64,000 nucleotides of DNA from Pseudomonas oligotrophica (GTDB taxonomy: Bacteria > Pseudomonadota > Gammaproteobacteria > Pseudomonadales > Pseudomonadaceae): positions 372,001-436,000 of the forward strand of contig NZ_JAKJRU010000003.1 of the NCBI RefSeq assembly GCF_021726475.1. Direction: 5' to 3'. This document shows positions 23,684 to 31,239 of the stretch, piece by piece. Under the pieces are notes generated by a model, which worked only from the letters and a program-made list of their open reading frames with translations, was not told where the DNA came from and ran no database searches. Position 1 is the first letter of the stretch. Each line of letters begins with the position of its first letter. The position numbers and the translations under genes are program-made.

Positions 23684-25675
23684 ATGGCTGACCTTCTCAA
23701 CATTGGCCTTTCCGGCCTCTCCGCCAGCAAGACCCAGCTGTCGATCACCGGCCACAACATCAGCAACGTCAACACGCCAGGCTACACGCGTCAGGATGCG
23801 ACCCAGGCGACACGGCTGGCACAGTTCAGCGGCGCCGGCTATATCGGCTCGGGTACCACGCTGGTCGAGGTACGTCGCAGCTACAGCGAATTCCTCACCG
23901 CGCAGCTGCGCAGCAGCACGGCGCTGAGCAAGGATGTCGAGGCCTACAAGAGCCAGATCGACCAGCTCGACTCGCTGCTGGCCGGCAGCACCACGGGCAT
24001 CACCCCGGCGCTCAACAGCTTCTTTTCGGCCCTGCAGACCGCCGCCGAGGACCCCGCCAACATTCCGGCGCGGCAGCTGGTACTGGCCGAATCCGAGGGC
24101 CTGGCACGACGTTTCAATACCGTCTACGACCGGCTCAACCAGCAGAACGAGTCGCTCAACAAGCAGATGCAGACGGTTACCGACCAGGTCAACCGCCTGG
24201 CCGGCAGCATCGCCAGCCTCAACGATGCGATCGCCGTGGCCGCCGCCAACGGCAAGCAGCCCAACGACCTGCTCGACCAGCGCGACGAGGCGGTGCGGCA
24301 GCTGTCGCAGTATGTCGGCGTGACGGTGGTTCCGCAGGACGACAGCTCGTTCAACATCTTCGTCGGCACCGGTCAGCCGCTGGTGGTCGGCGCGACGGCC
24401 AACCGCCTGGAGGCAGGCCCCGGCAGCAACGACCCGACGCGCTTCCAGGTCGCCTTCGTCAGCGGCAACTCGCGGCAGACGGTGACCTCCATGCTCACCG
24501 GTGGCGAGCTGGGCGGCCTGATCCGCTACCGTGACGAGGTGCTCGACCCCACGCTCAATTCGCTGGGGCGCCTGGCGCTGGGCATCACCGACCAGATCAA
24601 CACCCAGCTCGGCCAGGGCCTGGACCTCAAGGGCAACGTCGGCGTCGATCTGTTCAAGGACATCAACGCGCCGGATTTGATCGACAAGCGCAGCTATCCG
24701 ACCGGGGTCGATGTCACGATCACCGATACCAGCCAGCTGGGCACCAAGGATTACGAGATCGAGATCGTCGATCTGGCGGCGGGTACCTATCGCATTCGCG
24801 AGGCGGGCGGCAACTGGAGCGCCGGAGCCTTCGGCGACGACCGCTTCGGCTTCTCGCTCAGCCTGGCCGCGCAGCAGACGCTGAAGGACGGCGACCGGGT
24901 GCAGATCATGCCGACCCGCCGCGGTGCGGCCGGCATCAGCGTCGAGCTGGATCAGGCCGATCAACTGGCCTTTGCCTCGCCGGCACGCGCCGAAGCGAGC
25001 CTGCAGAACGTCGGTACCGGTGCCATTGGCCAGCCCGGCCTCGTCGCGGCGCCATCGCCGATCGATGTGGCGGGTCTGAAAAGCGCCTTCGACTCGCTGC
25101 CGTCGCTGCAGGCGAACGTTGCGGCTGATGGCAGCTATTCCCTGAGCGCCCTGCCGGCCGGCTGGAGTTATGTCGATGCGTCCGGCAACCCGGCCACTCC
25201 CAGCCTCCAGTCGGGAAGCAGCAACACGGTGCGCCTGGCCTATACCGATGCGAGCGGGAGCTACGAGTTCGAGTTCGCCCTGAGCGGCCGTCCGCAGACC
25301 GGCGACAGCTTCACCCTGGCGTTCAACCAGAGCGGTGTCTCCGACAACCGCAACGCGCTGGCGCTGGCCGGCCTGCAGAACAAGCAGACCCTCGGCGTGA
25401 CGGCCGGTGTCGCTGGCAGCGGCGCCAGCTTCACCGACGGCTACGGCGAGCTGGTCGAGCGGGTCGGCACCCTGACTGCCCAGGCCCGCCTGGACAGCGA
25501 GGCGACCGGCGCCATCCTCAAGCAGGCCACCGGCAACCGCGACTCGCTGTCGGCAGTCAACCTCGACGAAGAGGCGGCCAACCTGATCAAGTTCGAGCAG
25601 TACTACAACGCCTCGGCACAGATCATTCAAGTTGCGCGCTCGTTGTTCGATACCCTGATCAGTACCTTCCGCTAA
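23684..25675 (+). CDS. flgK: Hook-filament junction protein 1 FlgK
   Basis: A 663-residue hook-associated protein. N-terminus MADLLNIGLSGLSASKTQLSITGHNISNVNTPGYTRQDATQ and C-terminus SAVNLDEEAANLIKFEQYYNASAQIIQVARSLFDTLISTFR are FlgK hallmarks (NxSNxNTPGYxR; NLDEEAxNLxxFQQxYxAxA). The central D2/D3 region is variable and accounts for the length. Only three bases separate it from flgJ. FlgN (12155-12625) is its export chaperone. Confidence 0.95.
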   Translation: MADLLNIGLSGLSASKTQLSITGHNISNVNTPGYTRQDATQATRLAQFSGAGYIGSGTTLVEVRRSYSEFLTAQLRSSTALSKDVEAYKSQIDQLDSLLAGSTTGITPALNSFFSALQTAAEDPANIPARQLVLAESEGLARRFNTVYDRLNQQNESLNKQMQTVTDQVNRLAGSIASLNDAIAVAAANGKQPNDLLDQRDEAVRQLSQYVGVTVVPQDDSSFNIFVGTGQPLVVGATANRLEAGPGSNDPTRFQVAFVSGNSRQTVTSMLTGGELGGLIRYRDEVLDPTLNSLGRLALGITDQINTQLGQGLDLKGNVGVDLFKDINAPDLIDKRSYPTGVDVTITDTSQLGTKDYEIEIVDLAAGTYRIREAGGNWSAGAFGDDRFGFSLSLAAQQTLKDGDRVQIMPTRRGAAGISVELDQADQLAFASPARAEASLQNVGTGAIGQPGLVAAPSPIDVAGLKSAFDSLPSLQANVAADGSYSLSALPAGWSYVDASGNPATPSLQSGSSNTVRLAYTDASGSYEFEFALSGRPQTGDSFTLAFNQSGVSDNRNALALAGLQNKQTLGVTAGVAGSGASFTDGYGELVERVGTLTAQARLDSEATGAILKQATGNRDSLSAVNLDEEAANLIKFEQYYNASAQIIQVARSLFDTLISTFR

Positions 25676-25686
25676 CAGGCACCGTC

Positions 25687-26913
25687 ATGCGTATTTCCAC
25701 CTTGCAAGCGTTCAACAATGGCGTGGCCGGCCTGCAGCGCAACTATGCCAGCGTGACCCGCACCCAGGAGCAGATCAGCACCGGCAACCGCATCCTGACG
25801 CCGGCGGACGATCCGGTCGCCTCGGTGCGCCTGCTGCAGCTCGACCAGCAGCAGAGCGTGCTTGGCCAGTACAACTCGAACCTGACCGCGGCGAAGAACA
25901 GCCTGACCCAGGAGGAGGTCACGCTCAATTCGGTGAATACCGTCCTGCAGCGGGTACGCGAGCTTGCCGTGCAGGCGGGCAACGGCGCGCTCGATCCGCA
26001 GGACCGCAAGTCCATCGCCGCCGAGCTCGGCGAGCGCGAGGACGAGCTGCTGTCGCTGATGAACACCCGCAACGCGCGGGGCGAGTACCTGTTCTCCGGC
26101 TTCCAGGGCAAGACCCAGCCGTTCGTGCGCACTGCCGATGGCGAGTACCGCTACGACGGTGATGAAGGCCAGCGCAAGCTGCAGATCGCCAGCTCGCTGA
26201 GCATCCCCATCAGTGACAACGGCAAGTCGATCTTCCAGGGGGTAACGAACGCGGGGCGCCTCTCGGCCGCCGCGACGACCGGCGACGGTTCGGCCTCGAC
26301 GCTGGCCATCTCCGCCCCGCTGATCACTGACGAAGTCGCATTCGCCGGGCTGGGCGATATCCGCATCGAGTTCGCCGCCAGTCCGAACGAACGCAACTAC
26401 ACCGTCACCGATGCGCAGGGCAACACATTGGGCACGGGCAGTCTGGACGATGATCCGCAGGCAGAAAACAAGCTGGTGTTCGGCGGCGTCACCCTTTTTA
26501 TCGACGGCAACCCTTCGGCATCGGGCGAAACCATCGTCCTGAGCCAGACCGGCGACCAGAAGCAGGGCATCCTCGATACCATCGGCAACCTGCGCAAGGC
26601 CTTGGAGAATCCGGCCTCGAGCAATACCGATATCCGCGATGCCGTGGCTGTCGGGCTGACCAACCTCGACCACGGCATGGTCAGCGTCGATGCCGCACGC
26701 GGCAATATTGGCGCCCGCCTGAACGTCATCGAGACGACCACCACCGACAACGAGGACGTGGCGCTGGTGAACAAGGCCGTGCAGGCCGAGCTGCGCGAAC
26801 TCGACTATCCCGAGGCGCTGTCGCGGCTGTCGATGCAGAGCGTGGTGCTGCAGGCGGCGCAGCAGAGCTATGTGAAGATCAGCGGCCTCAGCCTGTTCAA
26901 CGTGATGCGCTGA
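25687..26913 (+). CDS. flgL: Hook-filament junction protein 3 FlgL
   Basis: A 408-residue flagellin-like junction protein: MRISTLQAFNNGVAGLQRNYASVTRTQEQISTGNRILTPADDPVAS at the N-terminus, flagellin-like D0/D1 coil, and the C-terminal LSRLSMQSVVLQAAQQSYVKISGLSLFNVMR. Last gene of the flgFGHIJKL operon. No flagellin gene follows: the filament, cap and regulatory genes must lie elsewhere in the genome. Confidence 0.95.
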   Translation: MRISTLQAFNNGVAGLQRNYASVTRTQEQISTGNRILTPADDPVASVRLLQLDQQQSVLGQYNSNLTAAKNSLTQEEVTLNSVNTVLQRVRELAVQAGNGALDPQDRKSIAAELGEREDELLSLMNTRNARGEYLFSGFQGKTQPFVRTADGEYRYDGDEGQRKLQIASSLSIPISDNGKSIFQGVTNAGRLSAAATTGDGSASTLAISAPLITDEVAFAGLGDIRIEFAASPNERNYTVTDAQGNTLGTGSLDDDPQAENKLVFGGVTLFIDGNPSASGETIVLSQTGDQKQGILDTIGNLRKALENPASSNTDIRDAVAVGLTNLDHGMVSVDAARGNIGARLNVIETTTTDNEDVALVNKAVQAELRELDYPEALSRLSMQSVVLQAAQQSYVKISGLSLFNVMR

Positions 26914-26938
26914 GGATGTGGCCTCGTTCGCAAAATCG

Positions 26939-26964
26939 CCTGGGCCGCTTTGACAGGGCCCAGG
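26939..26964 (+). terminator. Hairpin after flgL (weak terminator candidate)
   Basis: CCTGGGCC (26939-26946) and GGCCCAGG (26957-26964), 8 bp perfect with a 10-base loop, but no T tract follows, so it may be only an mRNA 3'-end structure or a Rho-dependent site. Confidence 0.3.
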
Positions 26965-27038
26965 TGCAGGCCGAAGCTTCGACGGCTGCGGAGCAGGAAG
27001 TCCCGCAACCCTCCGGTATTCATCATAAGGACATGATC

Positions 27039-27356
27039 ATGAAGCAGTCGTTTTTCCGTTCCTTCCTTTTCGCTGCCCTGTGCGCCGTTTCGGTCGCAGG
27101 CCACGCCGCCAAGCAGGCCGACAGCGCGCAACAGCCCGCTGCCCCGGCTGTGGTAGCCCAGGCAACCGTCAACCTGAACAGCGCCGACGCCGAGACGCTC
27201 GGGCGTGAGCTGGTCGGTATCGGCCCGGCCAAGGCCAGGGCCATCGTTGCCTATCGTGAAAACCACGGTCCGTTCCAGTCCGTCGACGAGCTGCTCGAGG
27301 TCAAGGGCATCGGCGCGGCGACCCTCGAGAAGAATCGCAGCAAACTGCAGCTCTGA
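27039..27356 (+). CDS. Exported ComEA-like helix-hairpin-helix protein
   Basis: A 105-residue protein. ATG 27039 is chosen because AAGGA stands seven bases upstream (an ATG six bases earlier is too close). Signal peptide MKQSFFRSFLFAALCAVSVAGHA, a short Ala/Gln/Pro linker, then a double helix-hairpin-helix DNA-binding domain (VNLNSADAETLGRELVGIGPAKARAIVAYR ... DELLEVKGIGAATLEKNRSKL). This is the ComEA fold without the membrane anchor, a periplasmic DNA-binding protein; in naturally competent bacteria such proteins pull in DNA, but many non-competent pseudomonads carry one too. 125 bases separate it from flgL, so it is probably independent. Confidence 0.88.
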   Translation: MKQSFFRSFLFAALCAVSVAGHAAKQADSAQQPAAPAVVAQATVNLNSADAETLGRELVGIGPAKARAIVAYRENHGPFQSVDELLEVKGIGAATLEKNRSKLQL

Positions 27357-27362
27357 CTGCCG

Positions 27363-27386
27363 GCGGGCCGCAAAGGCCCGCTTCCC
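27363..27386 (+). terminator. Terminator-like hairpin after the ComEA-like gene
   Basis: GCGGGCC, loop GCAAA, GGCCCGC followed by TTCCCC. Stable stem, poor T tract. Confidence 0.5.
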
Positions 27387-27450
27387 CAGCCGAACCCGTC
27401 TCGCCTGATCCGGTCCGAATCCTTGTCGTTTCGACAATGGCAGCGGCCGG

Positions 27451-27652
27451 TTATGCACATTTGCCCCTGATCCGCCGCTTGTTGATACCTTGTCCGAGGC
27501 GCGTGCTTCGCCTAATGGCTAAGTTCTTGTTTTTCAAGCCTTTGCCTTGGTGATCAAAAATGCGGCGTTCTGTTGCCAGGCCTCGTCCGCCCTGGCCTGC
27601 GCGCATCGATCCAATCGCTTTCCACAAAGTTGTCCACAGCTTTGGTGGATAA
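27451..27652. promoter_or_regulatory. Intergenic region with a cluster of DnaA-box-like nonamers
   Basis: The 320 bases between 27357 and 27676 hold no gene. They contain TTATGCACA (27451-27459, matching the relaxed consensus TTWTNCACA), TTGTCCACA (27630-27638, one mismatch), TTATCCACC on the minus strand (27644-27652, one mismatch) and a poorer CTTTCCACA (27618-27626). The last two good ones form an inverted pair 5 bases apart, ending 24 bases before the ykvA-like ATG. A perfect 15-base palindrome, TTGTCG-TTT-CGACAA, lies at 27423-27437. Possible DnaA-regulated promoter or DnaA-titration site; function is inference. Confidence 0.45.
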
Positions 27653-27676
27653 CCGCAACCTACGGAGCCTGGATCC

Positions 27677-28111
27677 ATGAAGATGCCCTGGAAGATGCTT
27701 CCCTACCTGCCGATGGCGCGCCGGCTGCTGGCCGCCGGTAGGCTACCGGCACTGTTGCTGGCCGTGACACGCAAGAAGGGCTCGCGCCGCCTGGTCGGCG
27801 AGCTGGGCGAGCAGCTGACATTGCTCAGGCAGCTCTGCGTGGCCTGGTGGAAAGGCGAGTACCGCGCCGTCAGCGCCCAGGCGATGGTCTCGGTAGTCGC
27901 GGCGCTGCTGTACTTCCTCTCGCCGCTGGATGCCATTCCCGACTGGATTCCCGGGCTGGGCTTCGTCGATGACCTGGCGGTGCTGAGCTGGGTGGTGCGC
28001 AACTGGTCCGCCGAGCTTGCGGCATTCCGCGCCTGGCGCGATGCCGGCCCTGCGAGCCGCCGGGCTTCGCTGGACGTGCTGCCCGACAGCAAGGCCAAGC
28101 GCGAGGCCTGA
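27677..28111 (+). CDS. YkvA-like (DUF1232) membrane protein
   Basis: A 144-residue protein with the DUF1232/YkvA signature: VSAQAMVSVVAALLYFLSPLDAIPDWIPGLGFVDDLAVLSWVV (about 65-108), a membrane-associated hairpin with the conserved Y-x-x-x-P-x-D-x-I-P-D motif. Flanks are basic. Function in bacteria unknown. ATG 27677; CGGAGCC precedes it by a few bases. It lies downstream of the DnaA-box-like cluster. Confidence 0.85.
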   Translation: MKMPWKMLPYLPMARRLLAAGRLPALLLAVTRKKGSRRLVGELGEQLTLLRQLCVAWWKGEYRAVSAQAMVSVVAALLYFLSPLDAIPDWIPGLGFVDDLAVLSWVVRNWSAELAAFRAWRDAGPASRRASLDVLPDSKAKREA

Positions 28112-28211
28112 ACGAGCACCGTTCAACCGATTCATCGGAGCGCGGCCGGACGCTCAGGAGCCCGCAAGGGCTGTTAAGATTCCGGCTATCGGTTTCGCTA
28201 AGGATTGGATG

Positions 28212-28541
28212 ATGAATGTTCAGGTGATCATGCGCGACGGTGCGCCCGATTACGCCGTGCTGCCGTGGGCGGAGTACCAGGCCTTGCTGGTGGCTGCCGG
28301 CCAACGTGAAGCGGTGCCCGCCCAGCCGGTCGCCCAGCCCCAGCCCCAGCGGCCGTCGTTCGGCGAGCTTGGCCGCCTGCGTCAGGCCGGCCATCTTTCC
28401 ATCGAGGAGCTGGCGCGCTCGGTGGGCATCAGCCCGCCATACCTGGCACTGATCGAGAGCGGCGAGCGCGCGCCGGACGCGGCCATTCGCCGGGCGCTGG
28501 CCCGTGCGCTGGGTGTCGAGGGCTGGGAGGAAGACGCTTGA
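28212..28541 (+). CDS. XRE-family transcriptional regulator with antitoxin-like N-terminus
   Basis: A 109-residue protein. The first 30 residues (MNVQVIMRDGAPDYAVLPWAEYQALLVAAG) resemble the N-terminal strand-helix of Phd/YefM-type or XRE-linked antitoxins; a Pro/Gln linker follows; residues 52-105 are an XRE helix-turn-helix (FGELGRLRQAGHLSIEELARSVGISPPYLALIESGERAPDAAIRRALARALGV). AAGGA is seven bases before ATG 28212 (ATG 28209 is an alternative). The next gene overlaps its stop codon, so they are translationally coupled. Targets unknown. Confidence 0.8.
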   Translation: MNVQVIMRDGAPDYAVLPWAEYQALLVAAGQREAVPAQPVAQPQPQRPSFGELGRLRQAGHLSIEELARSVGISPPYLALIESGERAPDAAIRRALARALGVEGWEEDA

Positions 28542-28912
28542 GCGATCGATCCGTGCGCATCAGCCGCGCGCACTGGGACGCACTGCTGGCCGAGCTGGCC
28601 GACGCCCAGCGCCAGCGCCACCTGGTGACCTATCGGGCCCTGGTCGAGCGCCTGCAGTTGCCTGCGCCGGCGATGCAGACGCTGACCGCCGCGCTGGAAC
28701 ACCTGGCGGCGCTGGATGCCCGCGCCGAACGTCCGTTGCGCAGCGCCCTGGTGATCAGCCAGGGGGCCAGCCGATTGCCCCGTCCGGGGTTCTTCGAATG
28801 CGTGGCGCGCCTGGGACGCTTCGTCGGGGCGGCCGACGGCACCGCGGCGGCCAGCTGGCATGCCGGCGAGGTGGCGCGCGTGTTCGAATACGACTACACG
28901 AGCCTGCATTGA
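28538..28912 (+). CDS. Hypothetical protein coupled to the XRE regulator
   Basis: A 124-residue protein starting at TTG 28538, inside the TTGA overlap with the preceding stop; GGGAGGAAG lies upstream in the end of the XRE gene. No signal peptide or membrane helix; N-terminal half is helical (HWDALLAELADAQRQRHLVTYRALVERLQLPAPAMQTLTAALEHL), the C-terminal half has RSALVISQGASRLPRPGFFECVARLGRF and ends in VARVFEYDYTSLH. The pattern superficially recalls winged-helix folds followed by a short strand-rich part. No family named. Confidence 0.7.
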   Translation: MSDRSVRISRAHWDALLAELADAQRQRHLVTYRALVERLQLPAPAMQTLTAALEHLAALDARAERPLRSALVISQGASRLPRPGFFECVARLGRFVGAADGTAAASWHAGEVARVFEYDYTSLH

Positions 28913-29379
28913 TGCTTTGGAAACTCCGCGCCCGCTTGGGCTACCTTGTCGCCCGGCGCCTGATGTCCTGGCGCGCTGCCGTCGGGCATCCGCGCCTGTG
29001 GCGCTGGATGGAAGGACAGTTCGCCCGCCGGGCGGCGCTGGGCGATCGCGGCGCCCAGAGCTTCTACGGCCACATGCTGTATTTCCGCGGCCAGGGCCTG
29101 GGTGCGAAGCAGGAAGGCATCCGCCTGTTGCGCCTGGCCGCCCAGGCCGGCGATGCCAAGGCCGCCTACCAGCTGGGCGCAATCAGCCTCGGTGAGCACG
29201 CCAGCCACGGCCCGGACGGTGTCGAGGCGGCACGCTGGTGGTCGCTGGCGGCCGAAGCCGGGCATCCGCTCGCTGCGATCCGCCTGGAGCAGCTCTATCG
29301 GGCAGGTGGCCACGGGCTGGCGGCCGATCCCGTGCAGGCCGAGCGCTACAAGGCGCTGGCACGCACGCTGGGCGCCTGA
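28912..29379 (+). CDS. Sel1-repeat protein
   Basis: A 155-residue protein whose ATG overlaps the previous stop (TGATG). Residues about 60-145 comprise Sel1-like (TPR-type) repeats: AKQEGIRLLRLAAQAGDAKAAYQLGAISLG, GVEAARWWSLAAEAGHPLAAIRLEQLY, ADPVQAERYKALARTLGA. The N-terminus is basic and Trp-rich (MLWKLRARLGYLVARRLMSWRA) but not a clear signal peptide. Sel1 proteins serve as adaptors; partner unknown. Third gene of a tightly overlapped trio; its 3' end overlaps the convergent EAL gene by 34 bases. Confidence 0.83.
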   Translation: MLWKLRARLGYLVARRLMSWRAAVGHPRLWRWMEGQFARRAALGDRGAQSFYGHMLYFRGQGLGAKQEGIRLLRLAAQAGDAKAAYQLGAISLGEHASHGPDGVEAARWWSLAAEAGHPLAAIRLEQLYRAGGHGLAADPVQAERYKALARTLGA

Positions 29380-31127
29380 ACTGCATCTCGCGCCTCGATC
29401 AGTTGCAGGCTGAAGCCGGCCTGCTGCTTGGCCAGGCGCTTGGCCTCCGATGCCAGGGACGCCAGCGTCGCGGCATCCGTGTGCGCGGCATGTGCGGCAT
29501 GCAGGTGCACGGCACCGACTGACAGCGAGAGCAGGGCGAAGCACTCCGCCTCGCCGTTGCGGTTCTCGGCAATGAAGCAGCCACGGGCCAGGTGCTCGCT
29601 GCGGTAGAAGCGCCGGCAGCGGCTCTCGAAGCGCTCGAACAGGCGCTGGATGCGTATCTGCCAGTCGCCCGGGCCGAGTACCAGCATGAAATCGTCGCCT
29701 CCGATATGCCCGAGGAAGTCCCGCTGCGGGTCGATGCCTTCGGCCAGGCATTCGGCCAGGCACAGCAGCAATTCGTCGCCACTGGCGTACCCGTAGAGGT
29801 CGTTGAAGGGCTTGAAGTTGTCGATGTCGACGTAGCAGATCACCGCTTCCTGGCGCTGCTGGAGCAGCCGTGCCAGCGCCTGGCGAATGGGCACGTTGCC
29901 CGGCAGCAGGGTGAGCGGGTTGGCATGCCGGGCCTGCCGGATCTTCATCTCGGTGATCAGCTTGAGCACGTCGATGACGCGCCCAAGGCCCAGGTAGGCG
30001 CCATCGGCAGTGATCACGAAGTCCTCGTCGACGCGCTGGCGTGCACGGCTGGTCAGCAACCGGCTGACCTGGTGCAGCGAGCGGTTGATATCGACGACCA
30101 GCAGGTCGTTGCACATCAGCCGGCTGACCGGCTTGCGCGCCAGCAGGTCGGTCGCGAACGGCTTGAGCAGCGCGTCGGAGATCAGGCTGCGGTGAACGAT
30201 ACCCACCGGTCGCCGGGCATCGTCGAGTACCGCGATGCTGTTCAGGCTGGCCTGTTGGCGGAAGAAGTCGAGCAGCTCGCTGATCGGTCGCCCGGCCTCG
30301 ATCGCCGGCTGGCGGATCAGCAGCGCGGCAAGGGCAGGGCCGTCCTCGTCGAAAGTTTCGGTGTGAGTGGCGGGCAGACGGATCGTTTCATCGCCCGGCG
30401 GCTTTTCCTGCGGACGGCCCAGCAGGTAACCCTGGACCAGGTCCACGCCCATGGCGGCCAGGGTCTGCAGCTCCTCGTTCAGCTCGATGCCCTCGGCGAT
30501 GACCTTGGCATTGGAGGCTGCGGCGATCTTCAGGATTGAGTTGACGAACTCGCGCTTGACGCTGTCCTGGTGGATGCCATCGATGAAGTAGCGGTCGATC
30601 TTCACGTAGTCCGGCCGCAGTTGCGACCACATGCGCAGGCTGGAGTAGCCGGCGCCTAGGTCGTCCAGCGCGATGGAAAAGCCCATGGCGCGGTAATGGC
30701 GCAGCGCCGCATCCAGCAGTTCGAAGTCCTCGGTGGGCGTCTGCTCGGTGAGCTCGATGACCACGCGCTCGGGCGCGATGCCATGCTGGCGCAGCAGTTC
30801 GAGGGTGCGCCCGGGCTTGTGGTGCGGGTCGAGCAGCGTTTCGGGAGAGACGTTGAGAAACAGCTTGCCGCCCAGCTGTTGGTCGGTGAAGCGACGGCAG
30901 GCGCTCTGGCGGCAGGCTATCTCCAGCTCGTCCAGCCGCCCGGCATGGCGTGCCGTTGCCAGCAGGTTGATCGGTGAGTGCAGGGAGCTGTCGGATGGCC
31001 CGCGGCTCAGGGCCTCGTAGCCGAGAATGCGCTGGCTGGAAAGCGAGACGATGGGCTGGAACAGCGAGGTGATGGCACCTTGGGCGAGGATGCGTTGCAA
31101 CGTGCCCAACTGCTCGGTGACGGTCAT
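29346..31127 (-). CDS. EAL-CBS-GGDEF (GGDDF) c-di-GMP enzyme
   Basis: A 593-residue soluble protein with the domain order EAL (about 10-250), paired CBS (about 268-390), GGDEF (about 395-570). All EAL signature residues are present (E38-A-L, LNVSPE, ELTEQ, DDLGAGYSSL, KIDRYFI, AEGIE, QGYLLGRP), so phosphodiesterase activity is expected. The GGDEF domain keeps DIDNFKPFND but has G476-G-D-D-F480 in place of GGDEF and no RxxD inhibitory site, so cyclase activity is uncertain and it may act as a GTP-sensing regulator. Start ATG 31127 gives MTVTEQLGTLQRIL; an ATG 33 bases earlier overlaps a terminator. Gene order with prc matches Pseudomonas aeruginosa. Confidence 0.92.
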   Translation of the reverse strand: MTVTEQLGTLQRILAQGAITSLFQPIVSLSSQRILGYEALSRGPSDSSLHSPINLLATARHAGRLDELEIACRQSACRRFTDQQLGGKLFLNVSPETLLDPHHKPGRTLELLRQHGIAPERVVIELTEQTPTEDFELLDAALRHYRAMGFSIALDDLGAGYSSLRMWSQLRPDYVKIDRYFIDGIHQDSVKREFVNSILKIAAASNAKVIAEGIELNEELQTLAAMGVDLVQGYLLGRPQEKPPGDETIRLPATHTETFDEDGPALAALLIRQPAIEAGRPISELLDFFRQQASLNSIAVLDDARRPVGIVHRSLISDALLKPFATDLLARKPVSRLMCNDLLVVDINRSLHQVSRLLTSRARQRVDEDFVITADGAYLGLGRVIDVLKLITEMKIRQARHANPLTLLPGNVPIRQALARLLQQRQEAVICYVDIDNFKPFNDLYGYASGDELLLCLAECLAEGIDPQRDFLGHIGGDDFMLVLGPGDWQIRIQRLFERFESRCRRFYRSEHLARGCFIAENRNGEAECFALLSLSVGAVHLHAAHAAHTDAATLASLASEAKRLAKQQAGFSLQLIEARDAVQAPSVRASAL

Positions 31128-31146
31128 GGAAATCTCGAAGGCTACG

Positions 31147-31170
31147 AAAAAGGGCCACACTTGGTGGCCC
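31147..31170 (-). terminator. Terminator of prc, immediately before the EAL-GGDEF gene
   Basis: On the minus strand GGGCCAC, 5-base loop, GTGGCCC, then TTTTT. It ends 20 bases before the ATG of the downstream gene. Confidence 0.85.
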
Positions 31171-31239
31171 TGCTATTTCAAGCTTCGCTCATTGCAGTTT
31201 CATGACCATGCTGGCGATATGCCTTTAGTGCGCTGCGGC

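Noticed and set aside
28212..28912. Classical toxin-antitoxin pair
   Set aside because: The first protein has an antitoxin-like start and XRE domain, but the second matches no toxin fold I recognise; kept only as a low-level observation.
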